A DNA stretch of 27,623 bases from contig JAZQQY010000020.1 in NCBI GenBank assembly GCA_045629285.1, positions 1 through 27,623 of the forward strand, read 5' to 3'. The stretch is from UBA1723 sp045629285 (GTDB taxonomy: Bacteria; Bacteroidota; Bacteroidia; Bacteroidales; Paludibacteraceae). Numbering within the stretch: position 1 is the stretch's first letter; each line of letters starts with the position of its first letter. The notes under the pieces are model-generated. The model searched no databases, was not told where the DNA came from, and worked only from the letters and a program-made list of their open reading frames with translations. The translations under genes were made by a program, and so were the position numbers. Positions 16,386 to 25,900 of this stretch are shown piece after piece.

Positions 16386-16422
16386 CAGTGACGGGAAGTT
16401 AATAATCCCGTCTCTGTTTTTT
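16386..16422 (+). terminator. Intrinsic terminator downstream of the PKD gene
   Basis: An 11-position stem with one mismatch (16386-16396 with 16406-16416, GACGGGA pairing TCCCGTC) and loop AGTTAATAA, followed by six T at 16417-16422. It is probably the original terminator of the PKD-gene transcript. Confidence 0.85.
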
Positions 16423-16432
16423 CTGGTGTAGC

Positions 16433-16918
16433 TCACTTCTCAAGAATTATATCCTTACATTTAGAGAATATTGGATGATGACTATATGCGTAACCAGTAC
16501 CGATTGGCACGTAGAATGTGCACTGGGAAAGAATACTGTTTGTAAATGTATTTTTCGGTATCTTTAAGTTCGTAAGGTCTTTTATTCTACAATGGATTTC
16601 CCTTAATTGAGTGCAACCTTGAAATACATTTGGTTTAAATTCAATAACAGATTCTGGTATATAAACAGATCTTAGACTTGTACATCCACTGAAAAGACCG
16701 TAATCTATAACTTTAACTAAACTTGGAATTTTAAGAGAATTCAGTTCGGGACAATCTTTGAAAGCAAATTCTCCTATTGATTTAATCGTCTCAGGAAGAT
16801 TAATGGAAGTAAGACTTTTACATTCGATAAATGTGTCTCTTGCTATTTCCGTAACTGATGACGGAATATCTATAGTAGTAAGGCTTTTACTACGAGCGTT
16901 TTTGTATGTGTTTAAATT
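16433..16918 (-). pseudogene. BspA-like leucine-rich repeat protein, 3' fragment
   Basis: An open frame of 161 codons with no start codon, running from just after an in-frame TGA (16919-16921) to a TGA at 16433-16435. The translation is a series of LRR_5 (BspA-type) repeats of the form AFxxCxxLxxIxIPxxVxxI: KSLTTIDIPSSVTEI, then FIECKSLTSINLPETIKSIG, FAFKDCPELNSLKIPS and FSGCTSLRSVYIPESV. It closes with the irregular cap typical of these proteins (CTFYVPIGTGYAYS). BspA-like proteins mediate adhesion and are common in oral and gut Bacteroidetes. The matching 5' fragment is at 20119-20517 on the same strand, and the repeat register of the two pieces agrees. Confidence 0.8.
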
Positions 16919-16972
16919 TCAGAATGATGCGTATATAAAGGTAGAAAAGTGAAGATGCTTCATTATTGAAAG

Positions 16973-16991
16973 AAACTCAAGGTTTGAGTTT
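16973..16991 (-). terminator. Possible terminator of the methyltransferase module
   Basis: AAACTCAA/TTGAGTTT (16973-16980, 16984-16991) with a 3-nt loop lies about 130 nt downstream of the last gene of the minus-strand module and is followed on that strand by CTTTC, a weak U-run. The region 16919-17118 shows nothing else that I can support. Confidence 0.35.
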
Positions 16992-17118
16992 TAAAACTTT
17001 TAACTTTTTTCTACAACTTCTTGTAAAAGTAAATTTTCAAATACCCACATTACATGTAAAAAATATAGTTAGACAATTTAACCCTATAAATGTGCGATTT
17101 GTGGAACCATCCTAGATT

Positions 17119-17736
17119 TTACCTATTTTTGACATATTCTATTTCTTTCTGAATATGTGAAAGTAAATTCCATATCCAATCGACAAGTTGAATCTCTGAT
17201 GTACATTCATTTATCATATTACTATCAGAATACCAATTTCCTGCCATTGCAAAATGCATTGCGTAAATATTGACAAAATCACTCACATGATCGGATAAAA
17301 GTGCGGCATAATCCCCAGCTTCTGAAGAATCGTTCTCTACTGTAAGATTATTAAATGAAAGTAAAGAATCTCTCATATTGCTAATATGCCAATGTGGCTG
17401 AGGATGATTATAACCATCTGTTGGAACAAAACTATCCCACTCAGCTCTAAATAGAGGTTCCAAATCTCCTTCTATCTCTTGGAAGAAACACACACTAGCG
17501 AAGGGAATACCTTTGTGTTTTTCTATTCCCTCTCTAATTGTTATTCTGACGTAAATCCAAATATCAGAGAACCAATGACAGGCTTTTACTAATTCGGGGG
17601 GAACGCTATGCTTGTTAACAGTTTCTCTTGTTCCATTCAACTCAACGATATTGCTTCTATAGTGAAAATATATATTGTTGTCAGGAATTTCTCGAAACCT
17701 ATCATTAAGCAATTCTACAAGAGTTTTCGGCTTCAT
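17119..17736 (-). CDS. Conserved-looking partner of the DNA methyltransferase, function unknown
   Basis: A 205-residue soluble protein with no signal peptide or membrane segment. I do not recognise the family. Striking features are the histidine/tryptophan-rich motif HPQPHWH (residues 111-117), just after FRAEWD (96-101), and several conserved-looking aromatic residues in a single compact domain. The His cluster could bind a metal. The start codon overlaps the methyltransferase stop by 4 nt (ATGA), so the two are translationally coupled and very likely work together. Possible roles are a specificity or restriction subunit, or a regulator of the methyltransferase. No PD-(D/E)xK, HNH or GIY-YIG nuclease signature is visible. 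Confidence 0.6.
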   Translation of the reverse strand: MKPKTLVELLNDRFREIPDNNIYFHYRSNIVELNGTRETVNKHSVPPELVKACHWFSDIWIYVRITIREGIEKHKGIPFASVCFFQEIEGDLEPLFRAEWDSFVPTDGYNHPQPHWHISNMRDSLLSFNNLTVENDSSEAGDYAALLSDHVSDFVNIYAMHFAMAGNWYSDSNMINECTSEIQLVDWIWNLLSHIQKEIEYVKNR

Positions 17737-20057
17737 ATTTGAGGATAGAATAATTTGACAATTTGGTTTATCTTATCAAGTACAAATTCATTTCCCTGAG
17801 CATACTGTCTGCCACAACTGCATAACTGCCTATATGCCTCTGTATCTTTTAGACCATTGTTGAATACATCTGGGACAGGGATGTCTTTAATACTTGCTTT
17901 TCCCAAATCATATCCCGATAATATAGGTTTTGCAAAAATTGAAAGCAACCTCTCAAAAATAGAGCTAGAGAGTAATGCAAGATAAAAATAGATATCTTCA
18001 TCTTCAGATTTTGATTTGAAAATAAAAGCATTACCTTCTTCAATTACTTCATTGTTACAAGTAATTGCAAAAGATGAAGAATTACCAAATCTCTTAGAAA
18101 TTAGTAAATGATTCTCTTGATATTGCCACACACGTGGCCTTGTTAGTTCCCACCAAGCAGAAACACCTTTTCTGGAACTTAGGTTATTTTTGTTAACAGA
18201 TAACCAATTGAAAATGTTTGAATATTTTTGAAGTTGTTCCTCTGTTTTTATAATCAAACCATTTTGATCATAAGGAAACCATATGAATAATGAATTGTCA
18301 ATATGACCATCATGAATTGTATCTCCATTTGCTAGACGTCGGAAAAACATACGTTCTTTAGAAGAAAACATCTCCAACTCATTAGAAGTAGCTACAAATG
18401 AATCTTTGTTTCCTCTAATAAGTCCTTGCTTGATGTCAAAAATTGATGACAATGGCTTTAGCTGACCAATTTCAACTCTTTCATGCAAAAGAGAAACAAA
18501 TTTGTCATCGTTAATAGGAATGGTTTTCCATGTACTACGAACCTGAGGAAATTCATTTGGTATGTATATATTGTAATTTTGCTGGATACAAGAACTACTA
18601 TTAGCGTATTTCATTTTACGCCAATCCTTAATAGCCTCATATGCTGCATTCTCAATATTTTTACACCAAATTGTTTGGGGAACCCTATAATTGTCCCCCA
18701 TTTTCCTAAGTGTAAGAAAACTCACATCCGTTAAAGCATTTTCAAAAATGTAGTTACCTAATCTACCCACGGAAACCAGTTCTGCCTGCTCTCTTATTCT
18801 ATTACGCAAGATATCATATTGGTCTGCCAACAAAATTGATGAAGGCAGAACAACACCAAGAATACCATTAGCCTTTAATGCTTTAACAGCTTTATAGAGG
18901 AATGCAGCTGATTGATTAGGGCGCTTACGCATACCTAAATCCTCAAGAGCCACATTAACCGCATCCTTTCCTTCTTTGGTTTTGATTAACTCCATAGACA
19001 TAAAAGGAGGGTTCATTAAGATCAAATCATAATCATCTTCCCAATTTTCTGTTAGTGAATCATTAACTTGTTTTAAATTTATATTTAACACTCCACTTTC
19101 CCATTGAGTTCTTTTTTCATAGCTAAGCAAAAAGTTTGTTGTACTTATGGCGCAAGCCGAAGAGTCCCATCCACAGATAGTAACATTACCTGTAAAGCCT
19201 CTTTCTTTTAATTGCTTAAGAACTTCTATTAAAAATGATCCCGAACCGCAAGCTGGATCAAGAATTTTGAAATGTGCAGAGTGCATATCTATACCATCCA
19301 AACATTTTTCAACAATAGATCTAGCTAAGTATTGAGGTGTGTAATGAATAGAAGAATAAGAATCATCCTTACCATATTTGATTTCAGATGAAAACCCTCC
19401 AAATAAAGTCAATTGATTGCTAAATGATTGTGCAAATCTATGTGCCTCTTGAAATATTAAACCAGAGCTATGTCGAAGGATTAAATCAAGATTTGGAGTT
19501 ATGTTTCTGCTGCCTTTTCGGATTTTTTCAACTAAATCATCAAAAATAGAATTTGTTGCAACATCTGCAATTTCCCATTTCTCACAAATCACCTCATCAA
19601 ATTTTTGCTCTTCTAATGATACCAACAAACGATAAAGAAGGTTTAAAGCTTCTAAAGGCTCTTTTTTTTCTGCAGTTTGATTTCGCAAACTCCTAAACAA
19701 GTCCAACACAAATGGAACAACATCATAAGATGTATTATAACTTGAATCGTTAAGAATCTTTACAAACTGAGCAAACTTGTTTTCTACGATACTTTTAGGA
19801 AGTTTATCTTCGGTCTCTTTAAGCCAGTTATATACAATAACGTCATTGTCATTTACACAGATGTAATTCTTAGAATTAGAAGACCATGCCAAGGACTTAT
19901 ACAGTTCGAACGACTCTGAAACTCCAGACAAATCTAGACAAAAGTCGTACACTCCTCCATCCAAAAGAATATATTTGTTCTCTTTTTCCAATGGATTTAG
20001 ATGAATTGGAAGCATACCTGTTTGGGATGCCCAGAATAAACTGTTATTGAGTTTCAT
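17733..20057 (-). CDS. N6-adenine DNA methyltransferase with C-terminal target-recognition region
   Basis: A 774-residue enzyme. The first 230 residues are helical and of unknown function. The catalytic domain follows with the motif-X-like segment HYTPQYLA (238-245), motif I DPACGSGSF (267-275), Asp298 in CGWD (motif II position) and motif IV NPPF (349-352), which together identify a gamma-class adenine methyltransferase (S-adenosylmethionine as methyl donor). From about 430 on there is a target-recognition region with the IFDIKQGLIRGNKDSF type segment seen in TaqI/Eco57I/PglX-like enzymes. The length and layout resemble type IIG or PglX enzymes, but no nuclease motif is seen in the N-terminal part, and no BREX, DISARM or type I R/S genes lie nearby. 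It is first in a two-gene operon with its own promoter. Confidence 0.85.
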   Translation of the reverse strand: MKLNNSLFWASQTGMLPIHLNPLEKENKYILLDGGVYDFCLDLSGVSESFELYKSLAWSSNSKNYICVNDNDVIVYNWLKETEDKLPKSIVENKFAQFVKILNDSSYNTSYDVVPFVLDLFRSLRNQTAEKKEPLEALNLLYRLLVSLEEQKFDEVICEKWEIADVATNSIFDDLVEKIRKGSRNITPNLDLILRHSSGLIFQEAHRFAQSFSNQLTLFGGFSSEIKYGKDDSYSSIHYTPQYLARSIVEKCLDGIDMHSAHFKILDPACGSGSFLIEVLKQLKERGFTGNVTICGWDSSACAISTTNFLLSYEKRTQWESGVLNINLKQVNDSLTENWEDDYDLILMNPPFMSMELIKTKEGKDAVNVALEDLGMRKRPNQSAAFLYKAVKALKANGILGVVLPSSILLADQYDILRNRIREQAELVSVGRLGNYIFENALTDVSFLTLRKMGDNYRVPQTIWCKNIENAAYEAIKDWRKMKYANSSSCIQQNYNIYIPNEFPQVRSTWKTIPINDDKFVSLLHERVEIGQLKPLSSIFDIKQGLIRGNKDSFVATSNELEMFSSKERMFFRRLANGDTIHDGHIDNSLFIWFPYDQNGLIIKTEEQLQKYSNIFNWLSVNKNNLSSRKGVSAWWELTRPRVWQYQENHLLISKRFGNSSSFAITCNNEVIEEGNAFIFKSKSEDEDIYFYLALLSSSIFERLLSIFAKPILSGYDLGKASIKDIPVPDVFNNGLKDTEAYRQLCSCGRQYAQGNEFVLDKINQIVKLFYPQI

Positions 20058-20105
20058 AATGTTTATATGCTTGATAATGTCTTATACGAAAGTTCAAACT
20101 ATTTG

Positions 20106-20113
20106 CAAAGTTA
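20106..20113 (-). promoter_or_regulatory. Promoter -7 box of the methyltransferase module
   Basis: On the minus strand TAACTTTG fits TAnnTTTG, about 50 nt before the methyltransferase start and immediately after the end of the LRR 5' fragment. The module therefore seems to have brought its own promoter. A TTTG at 20139-20142 is 25 nt upstream, a little far for a -33 element. Confidence 0.5.
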
Positions 20114-20118
20114 ATAAA

Positions 20119-20517
20119 TTAACTTGAAAAACATATAACAAAAGCTCCTTCTTCGATTGTTGTTACCGAATCAGGAATAGTTATGGTTTTCATTCCTGAA
20201 CAGCCAGAAAAGGCTGCTTTACCAATACGTTTTAGAGAGTTTGGAAGATCCATTTTTGTTAACCTATAGCATCTTAAAAAAGCGTTAAACCCAATCTCTG
20301 TAACTCTATTCGGTATTTCTATCTCTTCTAAATCTGTACAGTCCTTAAAAGCCATGTCTCTAATATATAGTAATGACTCTGGTAATTCAATTGATTTTAA
20401 GTATGACGAACTGAAAGCTTTTTCTCCAAGATCCACAACCCAATCTTTGATCACATAGTGTTCTTTAGTCGACTTCTCCTTATCGACTAAATCATAGATG
20501 TCTATAATGTTTAACAT
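20119..20517 (-). pseudogene. BspA-like leucine-rich repeat protein, 5' fragment
   Basis: Starting at the ATG at 20517 (MLNIIDIYDLVDKEK), the 132 residues contain four LRR_5 repeats, including LPESLLYIRDMAFKDCTDLE, IPNRVTEIGFNAFLRCYRL and LPNSLKRIGKAAFSGC, and break off inside the next repeat at GAFVICFSS. An upstream ATG at 20652 would extend the frame, but that stretch belongs to the leader RNA element, so the internal start is preferred. There is no signal peptide, so even the intact protein may not have been classically secreted, unless its export signal is unusual. The rest of the gene appears to be the fragment at 16433-16918, separated by the methyltransferase module. The short product may still be made. 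Confidence 0.7.
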
Positions 20518-20530
20518 ACGAATAAACCTT

Positions 20531-20842
20531 GTCGTAGATTCCCAATACGACAGATTAGTCAAAAAAAAGCGCAGGAATCTTACTTGCTTATTTGTCTTGA
20601 AGGCTCGGCAAAGCCATGTATTCAAACAAACAATAGATTCCCGCACTATCAATCATATAACAATCCAACCGCACACCTACAAAATAGGCATACGGAGGAC
20701 TCCAATAATCATGGATGCACGGGCTTCTACTCATCGTTTGCTTTAAATACATTAAAAATTTTGCCGATTTTCAAGATAAAGCAAAGCGAGTAAACGCTCG
20801 TATATTATGTCAATACCTAAATTGGTACCGGTTGCAAAAGTA
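20531..20842 (-). ncRNA. Structured leader RNA element, copy 2
   Basis: Minus-strand relative of the element at 10973-11294. The -7 box is TACTTTTG (20842-20835). The first hairpin is at 20830-20811 (7 bp, hexaloop AATTTA), the conserved CGAG/CTCG hairpin at 20800-20787, the long stem at 20698-20665, the GGCTTTGCCGAGCC hairpin near 20615-20600, the 11-bp helix at 20646-20636 with 20579-20569 followed by eight T, and the last hairpin GTCGTA/TACGAC at 20551-20531. The LRR gene starts 13 nt later. Differences from copy 1 often preserve pairing (for example G-C changed to A-T in the last hairpin), which points to a selected RNA structure. Confidence 0.7.
20561..20646 (-). terminator. Terminator/attenuator helix inside leader copy 2
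   Basis: GTGCGGGAATC (20646-20636) pairs with GATTCCTGCGC (20579-20569), followed by eight T (20568-20561). It sits 44 nt before the start codon of the LRR fragment, the same spacing class as in copy 1. Confidence 0.65.
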
Positions 20843-21072
20843 TTAAAAAATGATGGAAGGAGGATAGGGAAATTCACCATTAATTAAAATATTTAGAAAA
20901 AATGAAAACTTTTAAAACGTATGCTCGAAACTAGCACACCTTTGCTATTATTCTGTCGCAGAAATTTAATCGAAAGAAAAAGAATATTTTAATTAGAATT
21001 TCACGGATAGCGCTTATGTGTATTTCTTGGGGACATTTCTTATTTGATTGATAAAATTTCAATTTGTTATAG

Positions 21073-21130
21073 TATTTTTGTAATTAATGTGAAATAGGCG
21101 GACTATGTTGGAAATCAACATATAAGTCGC
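21073..21130 (+). promoter_or_regulatory. Promoter box and leader hairpin of the Wadjet operon
   Basis: TATTTTTG (21073-21080) fits the -7 consensus. Downstream, TATGTTG/CAACATA (21104-21110, 21116-21122) forms a perfect hairpin with loop GAAAT, which can be lengthened by GACT (21101-21104)/AGTC (21125-21128) with a bulge. It ends 21 nt before the jetA start and could be an operator or a translation-control hairpin. The rest of 20843-21142 shows nothing I can support. Confidence 0.45.
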
Positions 21131-21151
21131 AAAAATTTTAGAGTGATATTT

Positions 21152-22366
21152 ATGGATAATCTATCACATTTTCACTCGTTAGAAGAACTTATACGTGCTT
21201 TAAACCGAGAACGTGAGTTGCTTCAGGCTTTATTTAAAGATAGAAAGAAGATCTCTTTCCGCTACGACGTCGCTCGCGAATTAGCAAGCAAAAAAGATGA
21301 GAGTCTTGATTTCTTGCGCCGTTATGGTGTGATCCGAGAGAATGCGGATTTTATAGAACTTGAGGAGGTTTACCTGAAATTCTTTGAGGAGGCTCTGGAG
21401 GTCAATGAAGAGATTAATGTGGCTAGTGTAAAGGAGAGTATTGGCAACCTTAATGCAGCCATTGATTATTATCTTAGCGAGAATAATCCCAATAGAAAAT
21501 ATGGTTATCTTAGGGATGTAATCCGTATTTTGAAGACAATTTCTCTCACTACACTCAGAAATGTGATTGATCTGAAACGTAATATCGACAATACTTATAA
21601 AAATGAGCCCACGTTTGCTGTAAAGAAGAAGAAACTGGAGCATTTGGATGAGAAACGTAAGGATATTGCCGCTCTTATTAATGAATGTGAGAAGGTCATT
21701 GATGAAAAGCAAACCACTTTCTTTCTGGTGGCTATGGATGTTCAGTTGAAAGAGACGGTAACTGATGTCAAACTCCAATTGAAGGAGGTGTACCATAATT
21801 TGTTGGAACTTGACGGACAGATAATAAATTATCTTAATCTGATTGAATATCAGAATCGTTTGTTTCAGAAAGTTCAAAAGTTGAAGTATTTGAAAGATCA
21901 GTTGATCCTCGACACGAATACAGATATCCAAGCAAAATTGTCATCGAGAAATCCTGTTTGGATGGAATCTCGCCCAAGATACGCTTTGAAAGTCTCGCTT
22001 TCGATGCTTCGTAATACGGATATCGGATTAAATATTCTGCAATATGTTGCGAGTGGGAAAGGGAATAATCGACTGAAGAAAGGAAATCTCGCAGATCCTC
22101 TTACTCTTGAAGAATTGCAAGAACAACAACAGATTTTGCAGACGGTTGATATAAGAGAAGTCAAGAATGCGTTCATGGCTTCTGGAGACAATTTGTTTCA
22201 TTTCATTATGAATTATTCTGGATACCGTAAGTCAATGGATATCGAAGACAAACTTGTTCTTTTTTGTCAGACAGCAGCCCAATATTTTGATGAGTTGACA
22301 GTCAGTGATGAATGTCGACAATATGAGGGCTTTGAGTATCCTATTATTTTCCCTAAAACAGCTTAA
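21152..22366 (+). CDS. jetA: Wadjet subunit JetA (MksF-like kleisin)
   Basis: A 404-residue, mostly helical protein in the first position of the Wadjet operon. In these SMC-like complexes JetA is the kleisin that bridges the heads of the JetC dimer, and JetB dimers bind to it. The N-terminal 70 residues could form a winged helix (FRYDVARELASKKDESLDFL), and the middle (about 150-260) is strongly heptad-like. I chose the ATG at 21152 (MDNLSHFHS) over an in-frame GTG nine bases upstream. Sequence alone does not prove the family; its identity rests on the gene order, the size and the clear JetC and JetD downstream. It is separated by only 6 nt from jetB. Confidence 0.82.
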   Translation: MDNLSHFHSLEELIRALNRERELLQALFKDRKKISFRYDVARELASKKDESLDFLRRYGVIRENADFIELEEVYLKFFEEALEVNEEINVASVKESIGNLNAAIDYYLSENNPNRKYGYLRDVIRILKTISLTTLRNVIDLKRNIDNTYKNEPTFAVKKKKLEHLDEKRKDIAALINECEKVIDEKQTTFFLVAMDVQLKETVTDVKLQLKEVYHNLLELDGQIINYLNLIEYQNRLFQKVQKLKYLKDQLILDTNTDIQAKLSSRNPVWMESRPRYALKVSLSMLRNTDIGLNILQYVASGKGNNRLKKGNLADPLTLEELQEQQQILQTVDIREVKNAFMASGDNLFHFIMNYSGYRKSMDIEDKLVLFCQTAAQYFDELTVSDECRQYEGFEYPIIFPKTA

Positions 22367-22372
22367 CCAACT

Positions 22373-22912
22373 ATGCGATATACTAAAGAAATTTTCGACA
22401 TTTTGAGTAGGGGAGGGTTTATCTCTCAGAACTCTATTTCTCAACAACGATCTCATTTGTACGATGTAATTGAGGATGACTTTCAGGAGTATCAAGAGTA
22501 CTTCAATGGGATTGGATTCTTATTGGAAGGAGGAAATGGTTACTACTATTTCTCAAGAACAGAGACTAAAGTGGAGTTGACTGATAAAATTCAGCGCTTG
22601 GCAGAGTGGATTGACCGTTTGGATTTCCTAAAAACGTTCAATAATACCTTCGGTTCTGGTTTTTCATTTCGTAAATCCAATATATTGGAAAAGTTCTCAA
22701 GTGATATTGAACTTAAAGAGAAGTCTCGAACTCTCTATCCCGACGTCAAAACAAATGAGGAAAAGATAGACAAACTTGTGTCAGATCTTGAGAAGCAAGG
22801 ATTTGTTGAGCTTGAGAATGAATTGGATAGCACATACAAGGTGACTGCAGCCTTTCGCTATATTGAAGAATTGATTGATTGTCTAACCATTATAGAAACG
22901 GAGGAGGTATGA
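22373..22912 (+). CDS. jetB: Wadjet subunit JetB (MksE-like)
   Basis: A 179-residue acidic protein with the size, position and helix-rich winged-helix look of JetB/MksE (DUF4194-like) proteins. In Wadjet it dimerises on JetA and helps to hold DNA in the SMC-like motor. Its end overlaps the jetC start by 4 nt (ATGA), which implies translational coupling. The N terminus is somewhat short compared with JetB proteins of about 200-230 residues. The sequence GGNGYYYFSRTETKVEL resembles the wing region of this family. The call rests largely on context. Confidence 0.8.
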   Translation: MRYTKEIFDILSRGGFISQNSISQQRSHLYDVIEDDFQEYQEYFNGIGFLLEGGNGYYYFSRTETKVELTDKIQRLAEWIDRLDFLKTFNNTFGSGFSFRKSNILEKFSSDIELKEKSRTLYPDVKTNEEKIDKLVSDLEKQGFVELENELDSTYKVTAAFRYIEELIDCLTIIETEEV

Positions 22913-25900
22913 GATCTTTACGAAAAATCACATTCGTGAATAGTGCACATATCCGTTATGCGGAGGTTAAAATTGACGGTAATGTACATTTTATCGGAAC
23001 ACAGGGTGTCGGCAAAAGTACATTGCTGAGAGCTATACTTTTTTTCTATAATGCACATAAGCAACACCTGGGCATTGCCCAGGAGATGAAATCATTTGAT
23101 GAATTTTATCTTCCTAATGCCAATTCTTATATTGTGTATGAAGTGGAGCACGAGAACGGTCCTTTTTCTGTTATGGTATTTCGTTCCTCTGGAAGAGCAT
23201 GTTATAGATTCATAGACGCTCCGTACCAAAAAGAATGGCTTGTGGATGCACATGGGGAAGTTACCGCTGAGAGTAAAGTCATTAGAGAAAGAATTCCGGA
23301 AGGTGTTTATATGAGCAAGATTATTGACCGTTATGAGCAGTATCTTGATATCATTTATGGCAACCGTCAGGCTGTTGGCAAGGAATTTTATCGTTTCCAG
23401 CTGATGGAGACAAATCGTTACCAGAATATTTACCGAAGCATTCAAAATGTCTTTCTTAACTCACGTCTTGACGCTAATTTCATAAAGGATATAATTATTC
23501 GTTCAATGAGCGAAGAGGAGGCAAACATTGACCTGGGGTATTTCCGTCGACAGGTGTCAAATTTTGACCAGGAATATAAGGATATCTCATGTTGGTATAA
23601 GACAAATCAAAAGGGAGAGGCTGTCGTTAGAAAACAAGCGGATAATGTGGTGAAGTCGTATAACGAGTTGCTCTATATGAAAAAACAGATTGAGGAACTC
23701 TGTGGAGAACTAAAATACGCTGAACGTATATCCAAGGAACGTTTGCCTTTAGTTGAGACTAAAATCTCCGAACTTTCTTCTGAAATAGAACGACAGGGAA
23801 GACTTATTGATGAACTTCAGCAGAAATATGATGGAGAGAAATCTCAATTGAACCAAGAATTAGGTAGTGTGAATAACAATCTTGATCGTCTGAAAGTACG
23901 TAGAGATTATTATGCGACACAGAATATTGAGAGTGTGTTACAACGATACAACAAAGAAAACGGACTAAAAAGCGATTTGGAGGAGTTGAAGAGTAGACTT
24001 TCCGATTTGACATCACGCTATAATGACGTAACAGACAAATATAAAGCTATTGCTCAAAGCATAACGAATCAGTTGGAATCTTTCCGAATTTCTCAACAGC
24101 AACGTATTCTTACCCTTAAAGATGAGAATCATAAAGAAGAAGGTCGATTGCAAGAGGAATGGAAAAAAGGTAGAGAAGACGTCGATCTTTCATTTGAAGA
24201 AAAGATAAAATCAGCCAACTCTGTAATTGATTCACTAAGGATTGAAGGCAATGATTGTGAAAAAGCATTATTGGAACTAAAATATTCCGAACCTTTCAAA
24301 ACGGAAAAGGAGGCTTTAATCAAACAGCAAAATGATCTTGGTTTGAGAGAAAAGGAGTTGGAAGGTCTTATCTCGTCACTTGGTTCTGAGATTAATCGAC
24401 TTCAATCTGAATTTGAGAGTAAAGAGGCGGAGATTATATCCAAATCGGAGCACCTGTCAGAGGATAATCAAAAACAGATAAATGCGATAAACATCCAAAT
24501 ATCCGGGATTGATCAACTTCTTGACCGTACTAAAGGATCTCTTTACGAATGGCTTGAAGAGAACAAGAAGGATTGGGAACATAACATTGGTAAGATAATC
24601 AATGAAGAGAAGGTCCTTTATCAGACAGGATTACATCCACAGTTAGCTGATGGAACGTCTATGTTTGGTGTGAATCTTGATTTAACTGATCTTCCTTTAA
24701 ATGTCCGCAAACCTTCCCAACTTAATAAGGAAAAGAAGGAATTAGAGGGAAAAATCCTTGAGCTTAAAAACATCGGCAAGAATATTAACGATCAGAGAGA
24801 TTCAGATATAGAGCAATTGAAAAAGCAGTTTGCTCCTAAAATTAAGGAACTTCGTCAGCAAAAGTCTCTTTATGAGACAGAATTGCAGATGAATCCTCAA
24901 ACTCGTAAAGGTATAGTCGTCAAGATTGAGGACTATGACACTAAGGCAAAACAAATTATAAAGGATCGCCAATCTGAGATTCAGTTGCGTCGACAGGAAA
25001 TTGATATGCGTAGAAAAACAGCTGAATCAGAATTGGAAAAATTAAATGCCAACAAACAGAAACAGTTAAAGGCATTAGAAAAATCCTACAATACTTCCAG
25101 ACAAAAGGCATTAGAGTTGCTTAATCAAAAAGTGTCCGAAATAGACACAGAGACGGCTTTGCGTGAGCAAACCTCTGATTCTGAGTTTAAGAAACTCAAG
25201 CAACAGGAGGTTGACGAACTGAAAGGACGAGGTGCAGACACTAAAATTGTAGAGGAATGTAATTCTAATATTCGTATATTAGAAGAAGAATTAAGATTCA
25301 TTGAAAACCATAGAAAATTAGTGTTTGGATACTTGCGTGACAAAGAGGATCTCTTCGACAAAGAAGATGTGTTTAAGAGTCAAAAGAAAACACTTACCGA
25401 AAAAATCCAGCAATTAAAAGAGAAGTACGACCAGCGGCGTCAACAATATGATCAAAAATACGCCTCTCTTAAAAGAGAACAAGAGGAACGAAAAGAAGAT
25501 CAAAGGGTATTGTCAGAAGAGTTGAAAAAAGCTGATGGTTTTATTCACGATGATCGTTTGTGTCCATCTGTCTATGCAGATGCTAAGGAGCGTCAGACAA
25601 TTTACACTCCAGCACAAGCGGTCAGTGAATTAACAAGCATTATTGTATCTCGCCAGAGCCGACAGAATGATTTTAAGCAAAATATCAATCAGTTTAAGGG
25701 CAATTTCTCTGCAAAGAACACATTCAATTTTAGAATGGAGTTGTCCACTGACGAAGATTTCCTTGATTTTGCAGCTAATCTTGACGAATTTTTAAGCAAC
25801 AATAAGCTTGAGATATATCGAACAAGAGTAAGTGAACGTTACGTCGATATTTTGGAAAGAGTATCCAAAGAGATGGGAGAATTAACCCGTCATGAATCGG

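Noticed and set aside
16891..16901. TACGAGCGTTT, matching part of the leader hairpin, suggesting a third copy
   Set aside because: The match stops after 11 nt, the closing CTCG is missing and no other part of the element is nearby, so chance is likely.
17733..20057. Methyltransferase considered as part of a BREX or DISARM locus
   Set aside because: No pglZ, brxC, brxL, drmA, drmB or similar genes are present; the only coupled gene is the 205-residue unknown.
20498..20793. Plus-strand frames of 69-82 residues over the second leader copy
   Set aside because: Antisense to the leader and to the LRR start, with the same explanation as for copy 1.
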